Source of the DNA: Levilactobacillus zymae DSM 19395
GTDB taxonomy: Bacteria; Bacillota; Bacilli; Lactobacillales; Lactobacillaceae
Direction of reading: 5' to 3'
DNA length: 40,671 nt
Assembly: GCF_001434115.1 (NCBI RefSeq)
Contig: NZ_AZDW01000025.1
Span: forward strand, 1 to 40,671
Part shown: positions 1 through 7,218 of the stretch, in pieces
Layout of the letters: the number at the start of each line of letters is the position of its first letter
Numbering within the stretch: position 1 is the first letter of the stretch
Made by a program: the position numbers and the translations under genes
The notes under the pieces: model-generated
What the model saw: the letters and a program-made list of their open reading frames with translations, nothing else
What the model was told of the DNA's origin: nothing
The model's database searches: none

Positions 1-45
1 CAAAAAAGCCAATAACCACACGCCTTTGGCGTGATTATTAGCTTT
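1..45 (-). terminator. Terminator of the C39-like peptidase gene
   Basis: A long hairpin has core arms CACGCC and GGCGTG around a TTT loop, flanked by AATAA/TTATT and AAAGC/GCTTT pairs. On the minus strand it ends in a run of T, just after the stop codon at 56. The window edge may cut it short. Confidence 0.75.
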
Positions 46-55
46 CAAGTTTCAG

Positions 56-904
56 TTAATAACTTAATGCCCGGTAGGCATCGTGTTGCCGATGGTTAGC
101 CAGACCAACCTGAGTCATGCTGGTCTTCTTGTGGGTCCAGGGGTCGTTGTAGTAGGCCCGCGTGGCGCTGTACCCGGACAGGGTGATGGCATGATTGACG
201 AAGCCGTCCACCCCGGCGACCCAGACGACCACGGGATGTCCCTGATCAATCTTGGCCTTGAGCTGTTTAAACGACGCTCCGGTCAGATCTTGGGCGCTGC
301 CCACGTGGTGCCGCACAAGTTTCAACAGGGCCGGCGGGTAGATCCACCAGCCGGATTTCGAATAGGGGCTACCGACGAACCCCTTGTTTCCGTTATGGGT
401 CTTGGTCTTGGGCATTTCCTTGGCCAGACTCATCTTGGTGACCTTGGCGCCAGCGTATTTCAACATCATGGTGGTGGCGGTGATTTCACAGCCGGTCGGT
501 AGTTGTGGCCGTTGGGCGATCAGGGGCACCTTTAATTGGCGGCGACTTTTGACCGTGCCGTTGCGGTGAATCCAGCCGGTCTGGGTGTGATTGTATGTGA
601 ATTTGAGCCAAAGCCCGTCGTTGAGCCGTTCCTCCCGGGTAATGTGGACCATCTTGCGGGCGTATTGCCGGCCCGTGGCGATGGGGGTCAGGTTCTTCGC
701 ACTGGTCTTCGCCCCACCCGTGGCGTAGACCTGGTAGTTGTGCTTTAGGTTCGACCCAATCTGGGTGTAGTAGTTGACCGTGGTCTTGGCCAGGATAGGC
801 TGATAGGTAGTCGTCGCGGCCTGGGCGCTGGTAGCCAGTGCGAGACTGCCGCCTAACGCCAGTAGGCCACTTAATAGGTAGCGGTAGAACCGGTGATGCA
901 ACAT
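56..904 (-). CDS. Secreted C39-like cysteine peptidase
   Basis: The 282-residue protein has an N-terminal signal peptide: a basic start, a hydrophobic stretch at about residues 9-25 and an AQA cleavage motif near 29. It is therefore probably exported. Residues 40-120 look like a small beta-rich SH3-type region (motifs GLWLKFTY and TGWIHRNG). Residues 125-280 match the peptidase C39-like fold: Cys139 in LPTGCE, His238 in NHAITLSGY and Asp254 in NDPW form the expected catalytic set. Members of this family occur as secreted proteins of unknown substrate in lactobacilli and are not the C39 domains of bacteriocin exporters. The ATG start has an AAAGGAGG site about 8 nt upstream. A candidate minus-strand promoter (TTGTTG, 17 bp, TATAAT) lies just upstream. 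The gene stands alone with its own terminator. Confidence 0.8.
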   Translation of the reverse strand: MLHHRFYRYLLSGLLALGGSLALATSAQAATTTYQPILAKTTVNYYTQIGSNLKHNYQVYATGGAKTSAKNLTPIATGRQYARKMVHITREERLNDGLWLKFTYNHTQTGWIHRNGTVKSRRQLKVPLIAQRPQLPTGCEITATTMMLKYAGAKVTKMSLAKEMPKTKTHNGNKGFVGSPYSKSGWWIYPPALLKLVRHHVGSAQDLTGASFKQLKAKIDQGHPVVVWVAGVDGFVNHAITLSGYSATRAYYNDPWTHKKTSMTQVGLANHRQHDAYRALSY

Positions 905-947
905 GGCAATCCTCCTTTGATTGCTAAACTATTCAATTAACCCCACT

Positions 948-976
948 ATTATAGGACTAAACGATTCGAACAACAA
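948..976 (-). promoter_or_regulatory. Candidate promoter of the C39-like peptidase gene
   Basis: On the minus strand TTGTTG (976-971) and a perfect TATAAT (953-948) are separated by 17 bp, about 45 nt before the start codon. The -35 match is weak. Confidence 0.5.
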
Positions 977-1011
977 TACGGCTGAAGACGGGATAGCCGG
1001 TAGTTGGCGCT

Positions 1012-1058
1012 AAAAAAACGCCTCGCCAGAACGATGAAGGTTCTGTCCGAGACGTTTT
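1012..1058 (-). terminator. Terminator after the nicotinamidase gene
   Basis: The hairpin has arms AACGCCTCG (1018-1026) and CGAGACGTT (1048-1056), with an inner CAGAAC/GTTCTG pair. The minus strand continues into a T-run (the A-run at 1012-1018). A T-run also follows on plus, so it may work in both directions. Confidence 0.75.
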
Positions 1059-1070
1059 TCGCAGGTGGGG

Positions 1071-1625
1071 TTAAACGATTTTTGCACCCAGTGCGTTCTT
1101 AAAATGCCGAAGCGCCCAGTCGTGGCCGGCCTGGTCAAAACTGGCTACACCGGCGCGGTGGATCACCAAGTGATAACCCAGGTTATACGCGTCCACGGCG
1201 GTGTGCAGCACACAGATGTCGGTGCAAACGCCGACCAGGTGCAGCGTGGTGACGTGGCGTTCGCGCAACCGTAAGTCGAGGTCGGTACCGGCAAAACTAC
1301 TGTAGCGGGTCTTGTCGAACTGCCACACGTTGGTCGCCGCTTGGTGCTGGTCGAACCAGTCCTTTAAGGGACCGTACAACTCCCGGCCCCAGGTCCCGCG
1401 CACGTTATGCGGCGGGAAAAGCTTACTTTCGGGGTGGTAGGGGTCGTGGGGCGTGTGCACGTCGGTCGGCAGTAAGACCCAATCCCCGCGCGCCGCCATG
1501 GTATCGGCTAATTGGACGATGGTTGGCGCCAGAACTTGCCCCGGTTGGCCACAGGTGAGGGCGCCCTTATCCGCCACAAAATCGTTGGTGTAATCGATAA
1601 TCAGTAAGGCTTGATCAGTTGCCAT
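1071..1625 (-). CDS. pncA: Nicotinamidase (isochorismatase-like cysteine hydrolase)
   Basis: The 184-residue protein hydrolyses nicotinamide to nicotinate and ammonia in NAD salvage, judged by family. The catalytic triad is visible: Asp11 in LIIDYTNDF, Lys105 in FDKTRYSSF and Cys138 in VCTDICV. A metal site of the nicotinamidase type is present (Asp55, His57 and a His near 73, in TDVH and HPESKLFPPHN). The motifs HPESKLFPPHN, GTDLDLRLRER and TDICVLHTA.DAYNLGY closely follow streptococcal PncA as I remember it. An upstream in-frame ATG at 1646 gives seven more residues. The ATG at 1625 is chosen because GAAGGAGGT sits about 8 nt before it and the protein then begins as the family does. The gene is monocistronic. 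Confidence 0.9.
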   Translation of the reverse strand: MATDQALLIIDYTNDFVADKGALTCGQPGQVLAPTIVQLADTMAARGDWVLLPTDVHTPHDPYHPESKLFPPHNVRGTWGRELYGPLKDWFDQHQAATNVWQFDKTRYSSFAGTDLDLRLRERHVTTLHLVGVCTDICVLHTAVDAYNLGYHLVIHRAGVASFDQAGHDWALRHFKNALGAKIV

Positions 1626-1718
1626 TGGCAAAAACCTCCTTCTCAATTGGGTTTAGTATGCGGGGCGGGGGCCGCGTCTGTCAACGGTTCGGCCCATCAA
1701 TTTATTTATAATTAGGGT

Positions 1719-1748
1719 TTGACAAGGACCTATTTGACACGCTATACT
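1719..1748 (+). promoter_or_regulatory. Promoter of the PadR operon, with a possible operator
   Basis: TTGACA (1719-1724), an 18-bp spacer and TATACT (1743-1748) form a strong promoter. A second TTTGACA copy lies 15 bp downstream of the first. An imperfect inverted repeat (about 1742-1751 against 1772-1783, CTATACTATG and CATATAGCATAG) covers the -10 and the start of the transcript, and could bind the PadR protein. Confidence 0.7.
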
Positions 1749-1797
1749 ATGGATGAATTGATATTATACGTCATATAGCATAGGGGGCAACGGGATT

Positions 1798-2106
1798 ATG
1801 GCGATACAAGTACCCACGGAGCTCTTAGATGGTTGCGTGTTGGGCGTATTGACGCGACAAGATTTCTACGGTTACGCGCTGACCCAGGAGGTCCGCCAAC
1901 GGTTACCGATTTCGGAATCAACTTTATATCCGGTCTTACGCCGGTTGAAAAAGAACGGCTGGTTAACGACCTACGACGAACCCTTTCAGGGCCGGAACCG
2001 CCGGTATTACCGCTTAACGCGCACGGGTCAGGCGCAACTGACCGTGATTCGCGCGGAGTGGGGCGACTTTAGTCAGGCCGTCACGACTTTGTTAGAGGGG
2101 GATTAA
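1798..2106 (+). CDS. PadR family transcriptional regulator
   Basis: The 102-residue protein is a compact PadR winged-helix regulator. Typical features are LLDGCVLGVLTRQDFYGYALTQEV, then STLYPVLRRLKKNGWL and a wing region NRRYYRLT, ending in a short C-terminal helix. In Bacillota, PadR proteins of this size are often the first gene of an operon with a DUF1700 and a DUF4097 protein and repress their own operon; that arrangement is present here. The ATG follows a GGGGG ribosome site by about 10 nt. The next gene begins 4 nt after the stop. Confidence 0.9.
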   Translation: MAIQVPTELLDGCVLGVLTRQDFYGYALTQEVRQRLPISESTLYPVLRRLKKNGWLTTYDEPFQGRNRRYYRLTRTGQAQLTVIRAEWGDFSQAVTTLLEGD

Positions 2107-2110
2107 CAAG

Positions 2111-2734
2111 ATGACTGAATACATTCAGGCGCTCCAAAAGCTGCTCTTGCAGCTGACGGCCGCCGAACAACAGGACGTGGTGGAGTACTACCGCGAATAC
2201 TTACAGGAAGCGGACATTACCACCTACGAGGCGGCCGTGGCCGAACTGGGCACGCCGCAAACGGTGGCCCGCAAGGTCTTAGCCGACTACTCGATTAAAA
2301 TGACGGAACAACCCGCTGGCCGGCAATCGACGCCGGCGGGAACCAAGGCTAACGTCAAAATGATCTGGTTGGTCATTTTAGCGCTATTGTCTACGCCCGT
2401 GACCATTCCATTGATTCTGGTGGTGGGCGCATTAGTCGTGGCCGCCGGTAGCGTGGTGTTTGCCGGGGTCGTGACCGTGTTGGCCCTGCTGGTCGCCGGG
2501 TTTGCGGGCGGCATCGTGGGTGTTATCGTCGGGTTGATGACGCTGTTAACGGCGCCGTGGACCGGGCTATTTTACCTGGGTCTCGGGCTGATTGCCTTAG
2601 GGGTCAGTTGGCTGGTCACGGTCGTGGTGGTCCGGCTCGTCCAGTGGCTGATTCAGGTGATCGCGGAAGTCGCCAAGTGGGCTTATCGTCGCTGGGTTAC
2701 GGACCGCAAAGATAAACGGGGGGATCAAGCATGA
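2111..2734 (+). CDS. DUF1700 (HAAS-domain) membrane protein
   Basis: The 207-residue protein has an N-terminal helical DUF1700/HAAS region at residues 1-65 (YIQALQKLLLQLTAAEQQDVVEYYREYLQEA, split by motif; ELGTPQTVARKV is characteristic). Three to four hydrophobic segments follow at about residues 78-185, then a basic cytoplasmic tail (RRWVTDRKDKRG). The family is thought to work with PadR and DUF4097 proteins in sensing envelope stress, but no biochemical function is firmly known. The start has a GAGGGGG site. The gene overlaps the next by 4 nt (ATGA), which indicates translational coupling. Confidence 0.85.
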   Translation: MTEYIQALQKLLLQLTAAEQQDVVEYYREYLQEADITTYEAAVAELGTPQTVARKVLADYSIKMTEQPAGRQSTPAGTKANVKMIWLVILALLSTPVTIPLILVVGALVVAAGSVVFAGVVTVLALLVAGFAGGIVGVIVGLMTLLTAPWTGLFYLGLGLIALGVSWLVTVVVVRLVQWLIQVIAEVAKWAYRRWVTDRKDKRGDQA

Positions 2735-3690
2735 AACGCTGGAATATGATCAGTTTAGTGGCCATTGTGGTCGGGTTGATTTTGGTGATCTTGGGCGTCG
2801 GCCATCACGGCGTCAAGGCCCTGACTTGGAACAACGGGGGCTTTCAGGTCGACGAACGCCGGCAGACCGTGGTGCATCCGGGGGCCTTCGACAAGGTCGT
2901 AGTCAATACCAAGTTACCGGTCACCATCAAGCCGGGGAACGTGAACCAAATCACGATTCAACAACACAGTGTCAATCAGAAAAAGCATCCAGTGACGGCC
3001 AAGGTGGCTAACCATACCTTGACCGTGGCGGGCGGGGACAACCGCCAGAACATTTTCCGGATTCACGGCTTTTCCATGGGGTGGTCCGACGACGCTTACG
3101 ATACCAGCGGCAAGATCACCATTGTGGTACCGAAAGCCACGACGGTCAAGACGGTGACGCTCCAACGCAACTGGATTGTGCGGCTAGAGGATTTGACGGT
3201 TAAAACGGTCACGGGGTCCCATAGTGGGAGTTTCCAAGCTAAAAATGTGACGTTTAGTCAGCCGTTAGACTTGAGTCGCGGGGACGCCGATATCTTCTTG
3301 ACCAACGTGACCACGCCGCGGGTCACGGCCAAGACCGGGGATGGCGACATCGTCATCAGACAGAGTCACTTCAAGCAAACCAGTAACGTCTTGCATACGG
3401 CCGATGGGGACGTCAGCGTGAAGAACACGCATTTGGGTGGTGCGGACGTGGCCAGTAATGACGGGGACCTGCACATCGGCCACAATCAGGTGACCCGCAG
3501 CGTCAAGGCCCACACCGATGACGGCGACGTGTACGGCATCGTCAGCGATACGGCGGGGGTATCCGTTCAGACCAACGACGGTGATATCCAGTTAATGGGA
3601 AGAAGCCGCAAGAGTGGCACGCACCTGCGCCCCAACGCCAAGGTCCAGTACGCCTTTAGCACCGACGACGGCGACATCACCGTGCGTTAA
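2731..3690 (+). CDS. DUF4097 beta-strand-repeat membrane-anchored protein
   Basis: The 319-residue protein has an N-terminal hydrophobic segment (residues 5-25) that is a signal or anchor. The rest is extracellular and made of beta-strand repeats typical of DUF4097 (the putative adhesin / head GIN fold). Aspartate-rich turns DGDI, DGDV, NDGDL, DDGDV and DDGDI recur about every 20 residues from residue 190 to the end, as in a right-handed beta-helix or solenoid. It is the last gene of the PadR operon. No clear rho-independent terminator follows; the structured repeat at 3831 is the next feature. Confidence 0.85.
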   Translation: MKRWNMISLVAIVVGLILVILGVGHHGVKALTWNNGGFQVDERRQTVVHPGAFDKVVVNTKLPVTIKPGNVNQITIQQHSVNQKKHPVTAKVANHTLTVAGGDNRQNIFRIHGFSMGWSDDAYDTSGKITIVVPKATTVKTVTLQRNWIVRLEDLTVKTVTGSHSGSFQAKNVTFSQPLDLSRGDADIFLTNVTTPRVTAKTGDGDIVIRQSHFKQTSNVLHTADGDVSVKNTHLGGADVASNDGDLHIGHNQVTRSVKAHTDDGDVYGIVSDTAGVSVQTNDGDIQLMGRSRKSGTHLRPNAKVQYAFSTDDGDITVR

Positions 3691-4091
3691 GCCGGCAAGG
3701 ACTTGACGGTGATGGTAGAATAAAGGGACTTATTGTGTAGTGTTAGTTGGGATGTACTTGCGCATGTAAAACATGACAGGCGAATGCTGAAGATTATGGA
3801 ATGATTTTCGTCAACATTAACATGGTGACTCAGTTTACAGCCTGGAAGCGAGCATGGGCTCAGCCAGCGAAATTATCCTTAGCTAGCGTTCTTTGCTGGC
3901 TTAGGATAAGGTCGAGTTTTGAAACTCGCGATTTTTGCGAGGTTCAAAATCGTGCCCGCAGGCGTTCCAGCCCATGAGCGCTGGAAGGCGACCAGTTTAT
4001 GCTTAACTAACAGCACGCGGTAAGAAGTTGTGCCGCAGTAGCCAGCACCGTGGCACGGACTATCTTATAATTGAACAAGGAGATTTTTATC
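3691..4091 (+). other. Intergenic region before dus
   Basis: About 400 nt without a credible gene. It contains a small CATGT/ACATG hairpin near 3763-3775 and the full-length structured repeat at 3831-3998. An 8-bp inverted pair, TGTTAGTT and AACTAACA, lies outside the repeat on either side. No convincing promoter for the following gene was found. Confidence 0.6.
3831..3998 (+). repeat. Structured intergenic repeat, subfamily I, copy A (168 bp)
   Basis: This is a full-length copy. The outer stem CATGGGCT (3853-3860) pairs with AGCCCATG (3969-3976). It encloses hairpin 1 (3873-3909, TTATCC...GGATAA) and hairpin 2 (3913-3952, outer pairs CG...CG with TTTTGAA/TTCAAAA and CTCGC/GCGAG). The reverse complement of 33874-34041 is the same length and similar throughout. 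The ends are CARTKTMYAGCC on the left and GGCGASCAGTTT on the right. Confidence 0.85.
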
Positions 4092-5090
4092 GTGTCTGAT
4101 GTAACCAACTACTGGCAAACCATTGCCGCACACGCCAAAGCGGAGAACCGGCCGTTCTTTTCGTTGGCGCCCATGGAGGCCGTTACCAACGCCATTTTTC
4201 GCCGGGTCGTCGCTAAGGCGGCCGCACCCGATGTCTTTTTTACCGAATTTACCAACGCCATCAGCGTGACCCATCCCAAGGCCAAATTCACGGTCCAGGG
4301 CCGGCTTTACGTGGCGCCGGAAGAGGCCCACATGCCGGTGGTCCAACTCTGGGGCAACCAGCCGGAAGCCTTCGAAGCAGCCGCGGCCGACGTAAAGACC
4401 CGGGGCTATGAGGCCATCGACCTGAACATGGGGTGTCCGGATTCCACGGTCATCAAAAACCACGGGGGTAGCGACTTGATTCGCAACCCCGAAGACGCGG
4501 CGGCCGTGATTGCGGCGGCCAAGACGGCCGGGTTGCCGGTCAGCGTCAAGACGCGACTGGGCTACAGCCGCTTGGACGAATGGCCGGACTGGCTACGCTT
4601 CTTGTTGGAACAGGACATCCCGTTGTTAACGGTGCACCTGCGGACCAAGAAGGAAATGAGCCGGGTCGGCGCCCATTACGAACTGATCGACGACATCGTG
4701 AAGCTTCGTGATGAAGTGGCCCCGCACACGCTGTTACAACTCAACGGCGACATCGACAACTACCAGGATGGGTGCGCCTTAGCGGCCGCTCATCCCGGCG
4801 TCGACGGCATCATGATTGGCCGCGGAATTTTCACCAGCCCGTTTGCCTTTGAGCACACGCCCCAGGAACACAGCGTGAAGGAATTGCTGGGTCTGTTGAA
4901 CTATCAATTGGACCTTTACGACGACTTCGCCGAGCGGTTCGACACCCAACGGTTCGCCTCGCTCAAGCGGTTTTTCAAGATCTACGTGCGCAACCAACCG
5001 CACGCCGCAGAACTGCGGAACGCCATGATGGAGACCCACAGTACCGACGAAGTGCGGCAACTGTTGGCGGACTCGCCTTTAACCAAATAA
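4092..5090 (+). CDS. tRNA-dihydrouridine synthase family protein
   Basis: The 332-residue flavoenzyme would reduce uridine to dihydrouridine in tRNA. It has the Dus TIM-barrel signatures: LAPMEAVTNAIFRRVV at the FMN-binding start, QLWGNQPEAF, IDLNMGCP with the conserved catalytic Cys, SVKTRLGY, TVHLRTKKE and GIMIGRGIF near the phosphate site. The HGRT motif of classical DusB is HLRT here and the segment after NMGCP is DSTVIK, so this is a divergent Dus branch; target position is unknown. An in-frame TTG lies at 4071, but the GTG at 4092 is chosen because AAGGAG sits about 10 nt before it, inside the longer reading frame. A terminator follows. Confidence 0.85.
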   Translation: MSDVTNYWQTIAAHAKAENRPFFSLAPMEAVTNAIFRRVVAKAAAPDVFFTEFTNAISVTHPKAKFTVQGRLYVAPEEAHMPVVQLWGNQPEAFEAAAADVKTRGYEAIDLNMGCPDSTVIKNHGGSDLIRNPEDAAAVIAAAKTAGLPVSVKTRLGYSRLDEWPDWLRFLLEQDIPLLTVHLRTKKEMSRVGAHYELIDDIVKLRDEVAPHTLLQLNGDIDNYQDGCALAAAHPGVDGIMIGRGIFTSPFAFEHTPQEHSVKELLGLLNYQLDLYDDFAERFDTQRFASLKRFFKIYVRNQPHAAELRNAMMETHSTDEVRQLLADSPLTK

Positions 5091-5136
5091 GTTACGGCAG
5101 GATTTTGTATAAAATACTTGCTGAAAGTTGAATCTC

Positions 5137-5180
5137 AATAGAGGGACCTCACGAGAAATGCGTGAAGTCCCTCTATTTGT
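5137..5180 (+). terminator. Terminator after dus
   Basis: Arms at 5138-5153 and 5161-5176 form a 16-bp stem with one mismatch around a 7-nt loop, followed by a short T-rich stretch. Confidence 0.8.
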
Positions 5181-5191
5181 CGTTTAAAAGA

Positions 5192-5282
5192 CAATGTATA
5201 GCCCGGAGGCGAGCAGGGGCTCAGCCAGCGAAATTATCCTTAGTCGACGTTTCTTGTCGGCTTAGGATAAGGCCGAGTTTTA
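5192..5282 (+). repeat. Structured intergenic repeat, subfamily I, copy B (truncated)
   Basis: It matches the left half of copies A and D: the CAATGT end, GCCCGGAGGCGAGC, CAGGGGCTCAGCCAGCGAAA and hairpin 1 (5234-5270). Similarity stops after GGCCGAGTTTT, so hairpin 2 and the right outer arm are missing. It begins about 15 nt after the dus terminator. Confidence 0.8.
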
Positions 5283-5608
5283 GCAATCTTCTGTTTTTGT
5301 AAAAGGTAATGTGTTCTTTTTGTAACAAGCAAAATCAACAACCCAATCAGCTAAAAGTGGTAAATTAGACTGGCAAGAAAGTTTTGGTGACATGATTTTG
5401 GCAGCAGGACGCCCGAACAAAACGCATTAAATCGGGGTTAACCCGATGTAAGCGATTTTTATCGATAAGCTAGATAATATAAGATTGATAAATTATTTAA
5501 GTTCAGGTATGATAGCTAAGTATTTTTTTCTGACCCAGAATTCGACCCACGTGACCCCGCCTAAAGTCTGGTGGCGGTCATCAATTAGATTGAGGAGAAC
5601 AGAACTTT
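5283..5608 (+). other. Intergenic region before the flavodoxin gene
   Basis: About 325 nt of mostly AT-richer sequence with no credible gene. The only structure noted is a short near-palindrome ATCGGGGTTAACCCGAT at 5431-5447, which could be an operator or a small hairpin. Confidence 0.5.
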
Positions 5609-6061
5609 ATGACGCCTACGATTCAGATTATCTTCGCCAGTCTCTCTGGCCGCAACCGAGCCATTGCCATGCATTTACAAGCGCACTTGGCGGCGCACGC
5701 GCAGACCCTGGTGACGGAGATTTCTCAAGCCGACGCCTTTACTGTGCCCCAAGCAGATGCGGTGATTTTGGTCAGTTACACCTACCATGACGGCGAGTTA
5801 CCGGACGAAGCATTGGACTTTTACGAGGATTTAGCGACAGTCGACCTGCAGGGCACTTACTTTGCGGTCTGCGGCTCGAGTTCGACGCAACACGTTCATT
5901 ACGGGCGGGCCGCGGACCGGTTGGCCCAGCGTTTGGCCGCCCAACATGGCGTGGCCGTGGCCCCGGTCTTAAAGATCGACGGGGACCCCAGTGACGCCGA
6001 CCGGCAACGGTTAGCCGCACTCGCCGCGCAAGTTTTAACCACTCTAGACTCAGGAAATTAA
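5609..6061 (+). CDS. Flavodoxin
   Basis: The 150-residue protein has the flavodoxin fold. The N-terminal strand and phosphate-binding loop read IIFASLSGRNRAIA (family TGNTE-type loop). AVILVSYTYHDGELPDE matches the 50s loop that binds FMN, and FAVCGSSSTQHVHYGRAADRL matches the 90s loop. It would carry low-potential electrons as a soluble FMN protein; the partner is not evident. A GAGGAG site precedes the ATG by about 10 nt. The GNAT gene follows 18 nt after the stop, so the two are probably co-transcribed. Confidence 0.85.
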   Translation: MTPTIQIIFASLSGRNRAIAMHLQAHLAAHAQTLVTEISQADAFTVPQADAVILVSYTYHDGELPDEALDFYEDLATVDLQGTYFAVCGSSSTQHVHYGRAADRLAQRLAAQHGVAVAPVLKIDGDPSDADRQRLAALAAQVLTTLDSGN

Positions 6062-6079
6062 AGATGAGGTGAAGTCAGC

Positions 6080-6646
6080 ATGTATTTACGGAAAGCAAAA
6101 GCAGACGAATTGGACTTAGTATGTGACATTATCGAGGACGGCAAGCAACAATTGGCCGACGCCGGGATCGATCAATGGCAAGATAATTACCCGAACCGCG
6201 ACACCATTCAAACGGATATCGATTTAGGTCGCGCCACGATTTTTAACAGTGACGACCACGAAACGTTGGGTGTCGCGGCGGTGGTCCAAGCGCCCGATGA
6301 TTCTTACGATACCTTGATTGGTAACTGGTTGAAGGACACCGAGAAGTACGTGACGGTCCACCGGGTCGCCATCTTCTCGCACCATCAGGGGAAGGGGTAC
6401 GCGTCTAAGCTCTTCCAAGAACTCTTCACGTACATTGCCGAACACCACCCAGAAGCCGAAAGCATTCGGATCGATACGCACCGGGACAACACCAAGATGC
6501 AACATCTGATCGAAAAGTTTGGTTTCAAGAAGGTCGGCCGCATTGTCGGCGTTTACCAACCAACTGATGAATGCTACGTGTACGAAAAGTTGATTCAAAA
6601 CACCCAGGCGGGGACCGACACGGCCCACACGCCGCACGTGGCCTAA
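6080..6646 (+). CDS. GNAT family N-acetyltransferase
   Basis: The 188-residue protein has the GNAT fold. The acetyl-CoA-binding motif A region is VTVHRVAIFSHHQGKGYASKLFQELF (about residues 92-117; Q/R-x-x-G-K/x-G type HQGKGYA), and motif B includes IRIDTHRDNTKMQHLIEKFGF. The substrate is unknown. The ATG follows GAGGTG. The last 12 bases of the gene, including the stop (6635-6646), occur again at 6752-6763, so the 3' end appears to have been duplicated around an inserted segment. Confidence 0.85.
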   Translation: MYLRKAKADELDLVCDIIEDGKQQLADAGIDQWQDNYPNRDTIQTDIDLGRATIFNSDDHETLGVAAVVQAPDDSYDTLIGNWLKDTEKYVTVHRVAIFSHHQGKGYASKLFQELFTYIAEHHPEAESIRIDTHRDNTKMQHLIEKFGFKKVGRIVGVYQPTDECYVYEKLIQNTQAGTDTAHTPHVA

Positions 6647-6763
6647 CCATGAAAGTTTTCTCATGTGACGTTTCCGCCGCGATTTAGCGCGGTGACGGGA
6701 CCGAGAAGCCGGCTAACAACGGGCTCAATGGCGCCGATGGCTAATCGGAGTCACGTGGCCTAA
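6635..6763 (+). repeat. 12-bp direct repeat of the GNAT 3' end flanking a structured segment
   Basis: CACGTGGCCTAA occurs at 6635-6646, where it encodes His-Val-Ala-stop, and again at 6752-6763. The offset is 117 bp. The sequence between holds the left arm of a 22-bp long-range inverted repeat whose right arm is the terminator at 6783-6824. Confidence 0.75.
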
Positions 6764-6810
6764 TCAAAAAATTTTTAATCTCACGGGTCGTCACCGCGAA
6801 ATCGCGGCGG
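6674..6810 (+). repeat. Long-range inverted repeat able to compete with the terminator
   Basis: The arm at 6674-6697 is the reverse complement of 6789-6810 over 22 bp, with a 2-nt insertion (AG). The right arm also forms most of the terminator hairpin, so the two folds exclude each other, as in an antiterminator and terminator. Small hairpins, such as CCGAT/ATCGG near 6732-6747, lie between the arms. Confidence 0.75.
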
Positions 6811-6824
6811 ACGGCCCGTTTTTT
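6783..6824 (+). terminator. Strong terminator after flavodoxin-GNAT
   Basis: Nested stems ACGGG/CCCGT, CGTC/GACG and CCGCGA/TCGCGG close a 2-nt apex and are followed by six T. It is one of the most GC-rich hairpins in the window. Confidence 0.9.
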
Positions 6825-7218
6825 AACGGTTTTGGTTTGAACGGGACGCGGACTTGCGAGATAATGTGACCGGTGTCATGAAGGATTAACCCTTGCGTTT
6901 AGACGCATAACCGGGTAACCTATGACATAATCTTATTGTTTTATCATAATTGGTGCGCGGCGGATTTCAACGACGACTAAACGAGAGTCGGCGCTAGCCT
7001 GGCAGCAGATTGGTCCAACCGCCAGTTGGGTAGAACGAAAAGATAGTATGCGTGGTGCGGGTTCGGTCAGCGGACGGGACCTGCTCTCGCCGAGCGGTGC
7101 GGGTAACGGGCCTGAATCCTTGGCGGCATGTCGCGTCGGTTGTTAAATTGACGAACGTGCGTCACGCTCCCATTGACAATTGAATAGCTGACACAGTCAG
7201 TAGAAAGAAGGAATTAGA
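6825..7218 (+). other. Promoter region and long leader of the amino acid permease gene
   Basis: A nested inverted repeat spans 6874-6927 (TGTCAT...ATGACA, with inner GCGT/ACGC and ACCC/GGGT). It ends on the -35 box of a good promoter, ATGACA (6922-6927), 17 bp, CATAAT (6945-6950). Transcription from there would give a GC-rich untranslated leader of about 260 nt. I do not recognise a T-box, lysine or other known riboswitch core in it. Confidence 0.55.
6922..6950 (+). promoter_or_regulatory. Candidate permease promoter with overlapping operator-like inverted repeat
   Basis: ATGACA and CATAAT each match consensus at 5 of 6 bases, with 17-bp spacing. The right arm of the inverted repeat 6874-6927 coincides with the -35, so a bound protein or cruciform there would affect initiation. 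Confidence 0.6.

Noticed and set aside
5485-5790. A 101-residue plus-strand frame before and across the flavodoxin start
   Set aside because: It is out of frame with flavodoxin, rich in unlikely residue runs and lacks a ribosome site.
6957-7218. T-box or lysine riboswitch in the permease leader
   Set aside because: No AGGGTGG-type T-box sequence, no specifier stem and no lysine-riboswitch core could be found.
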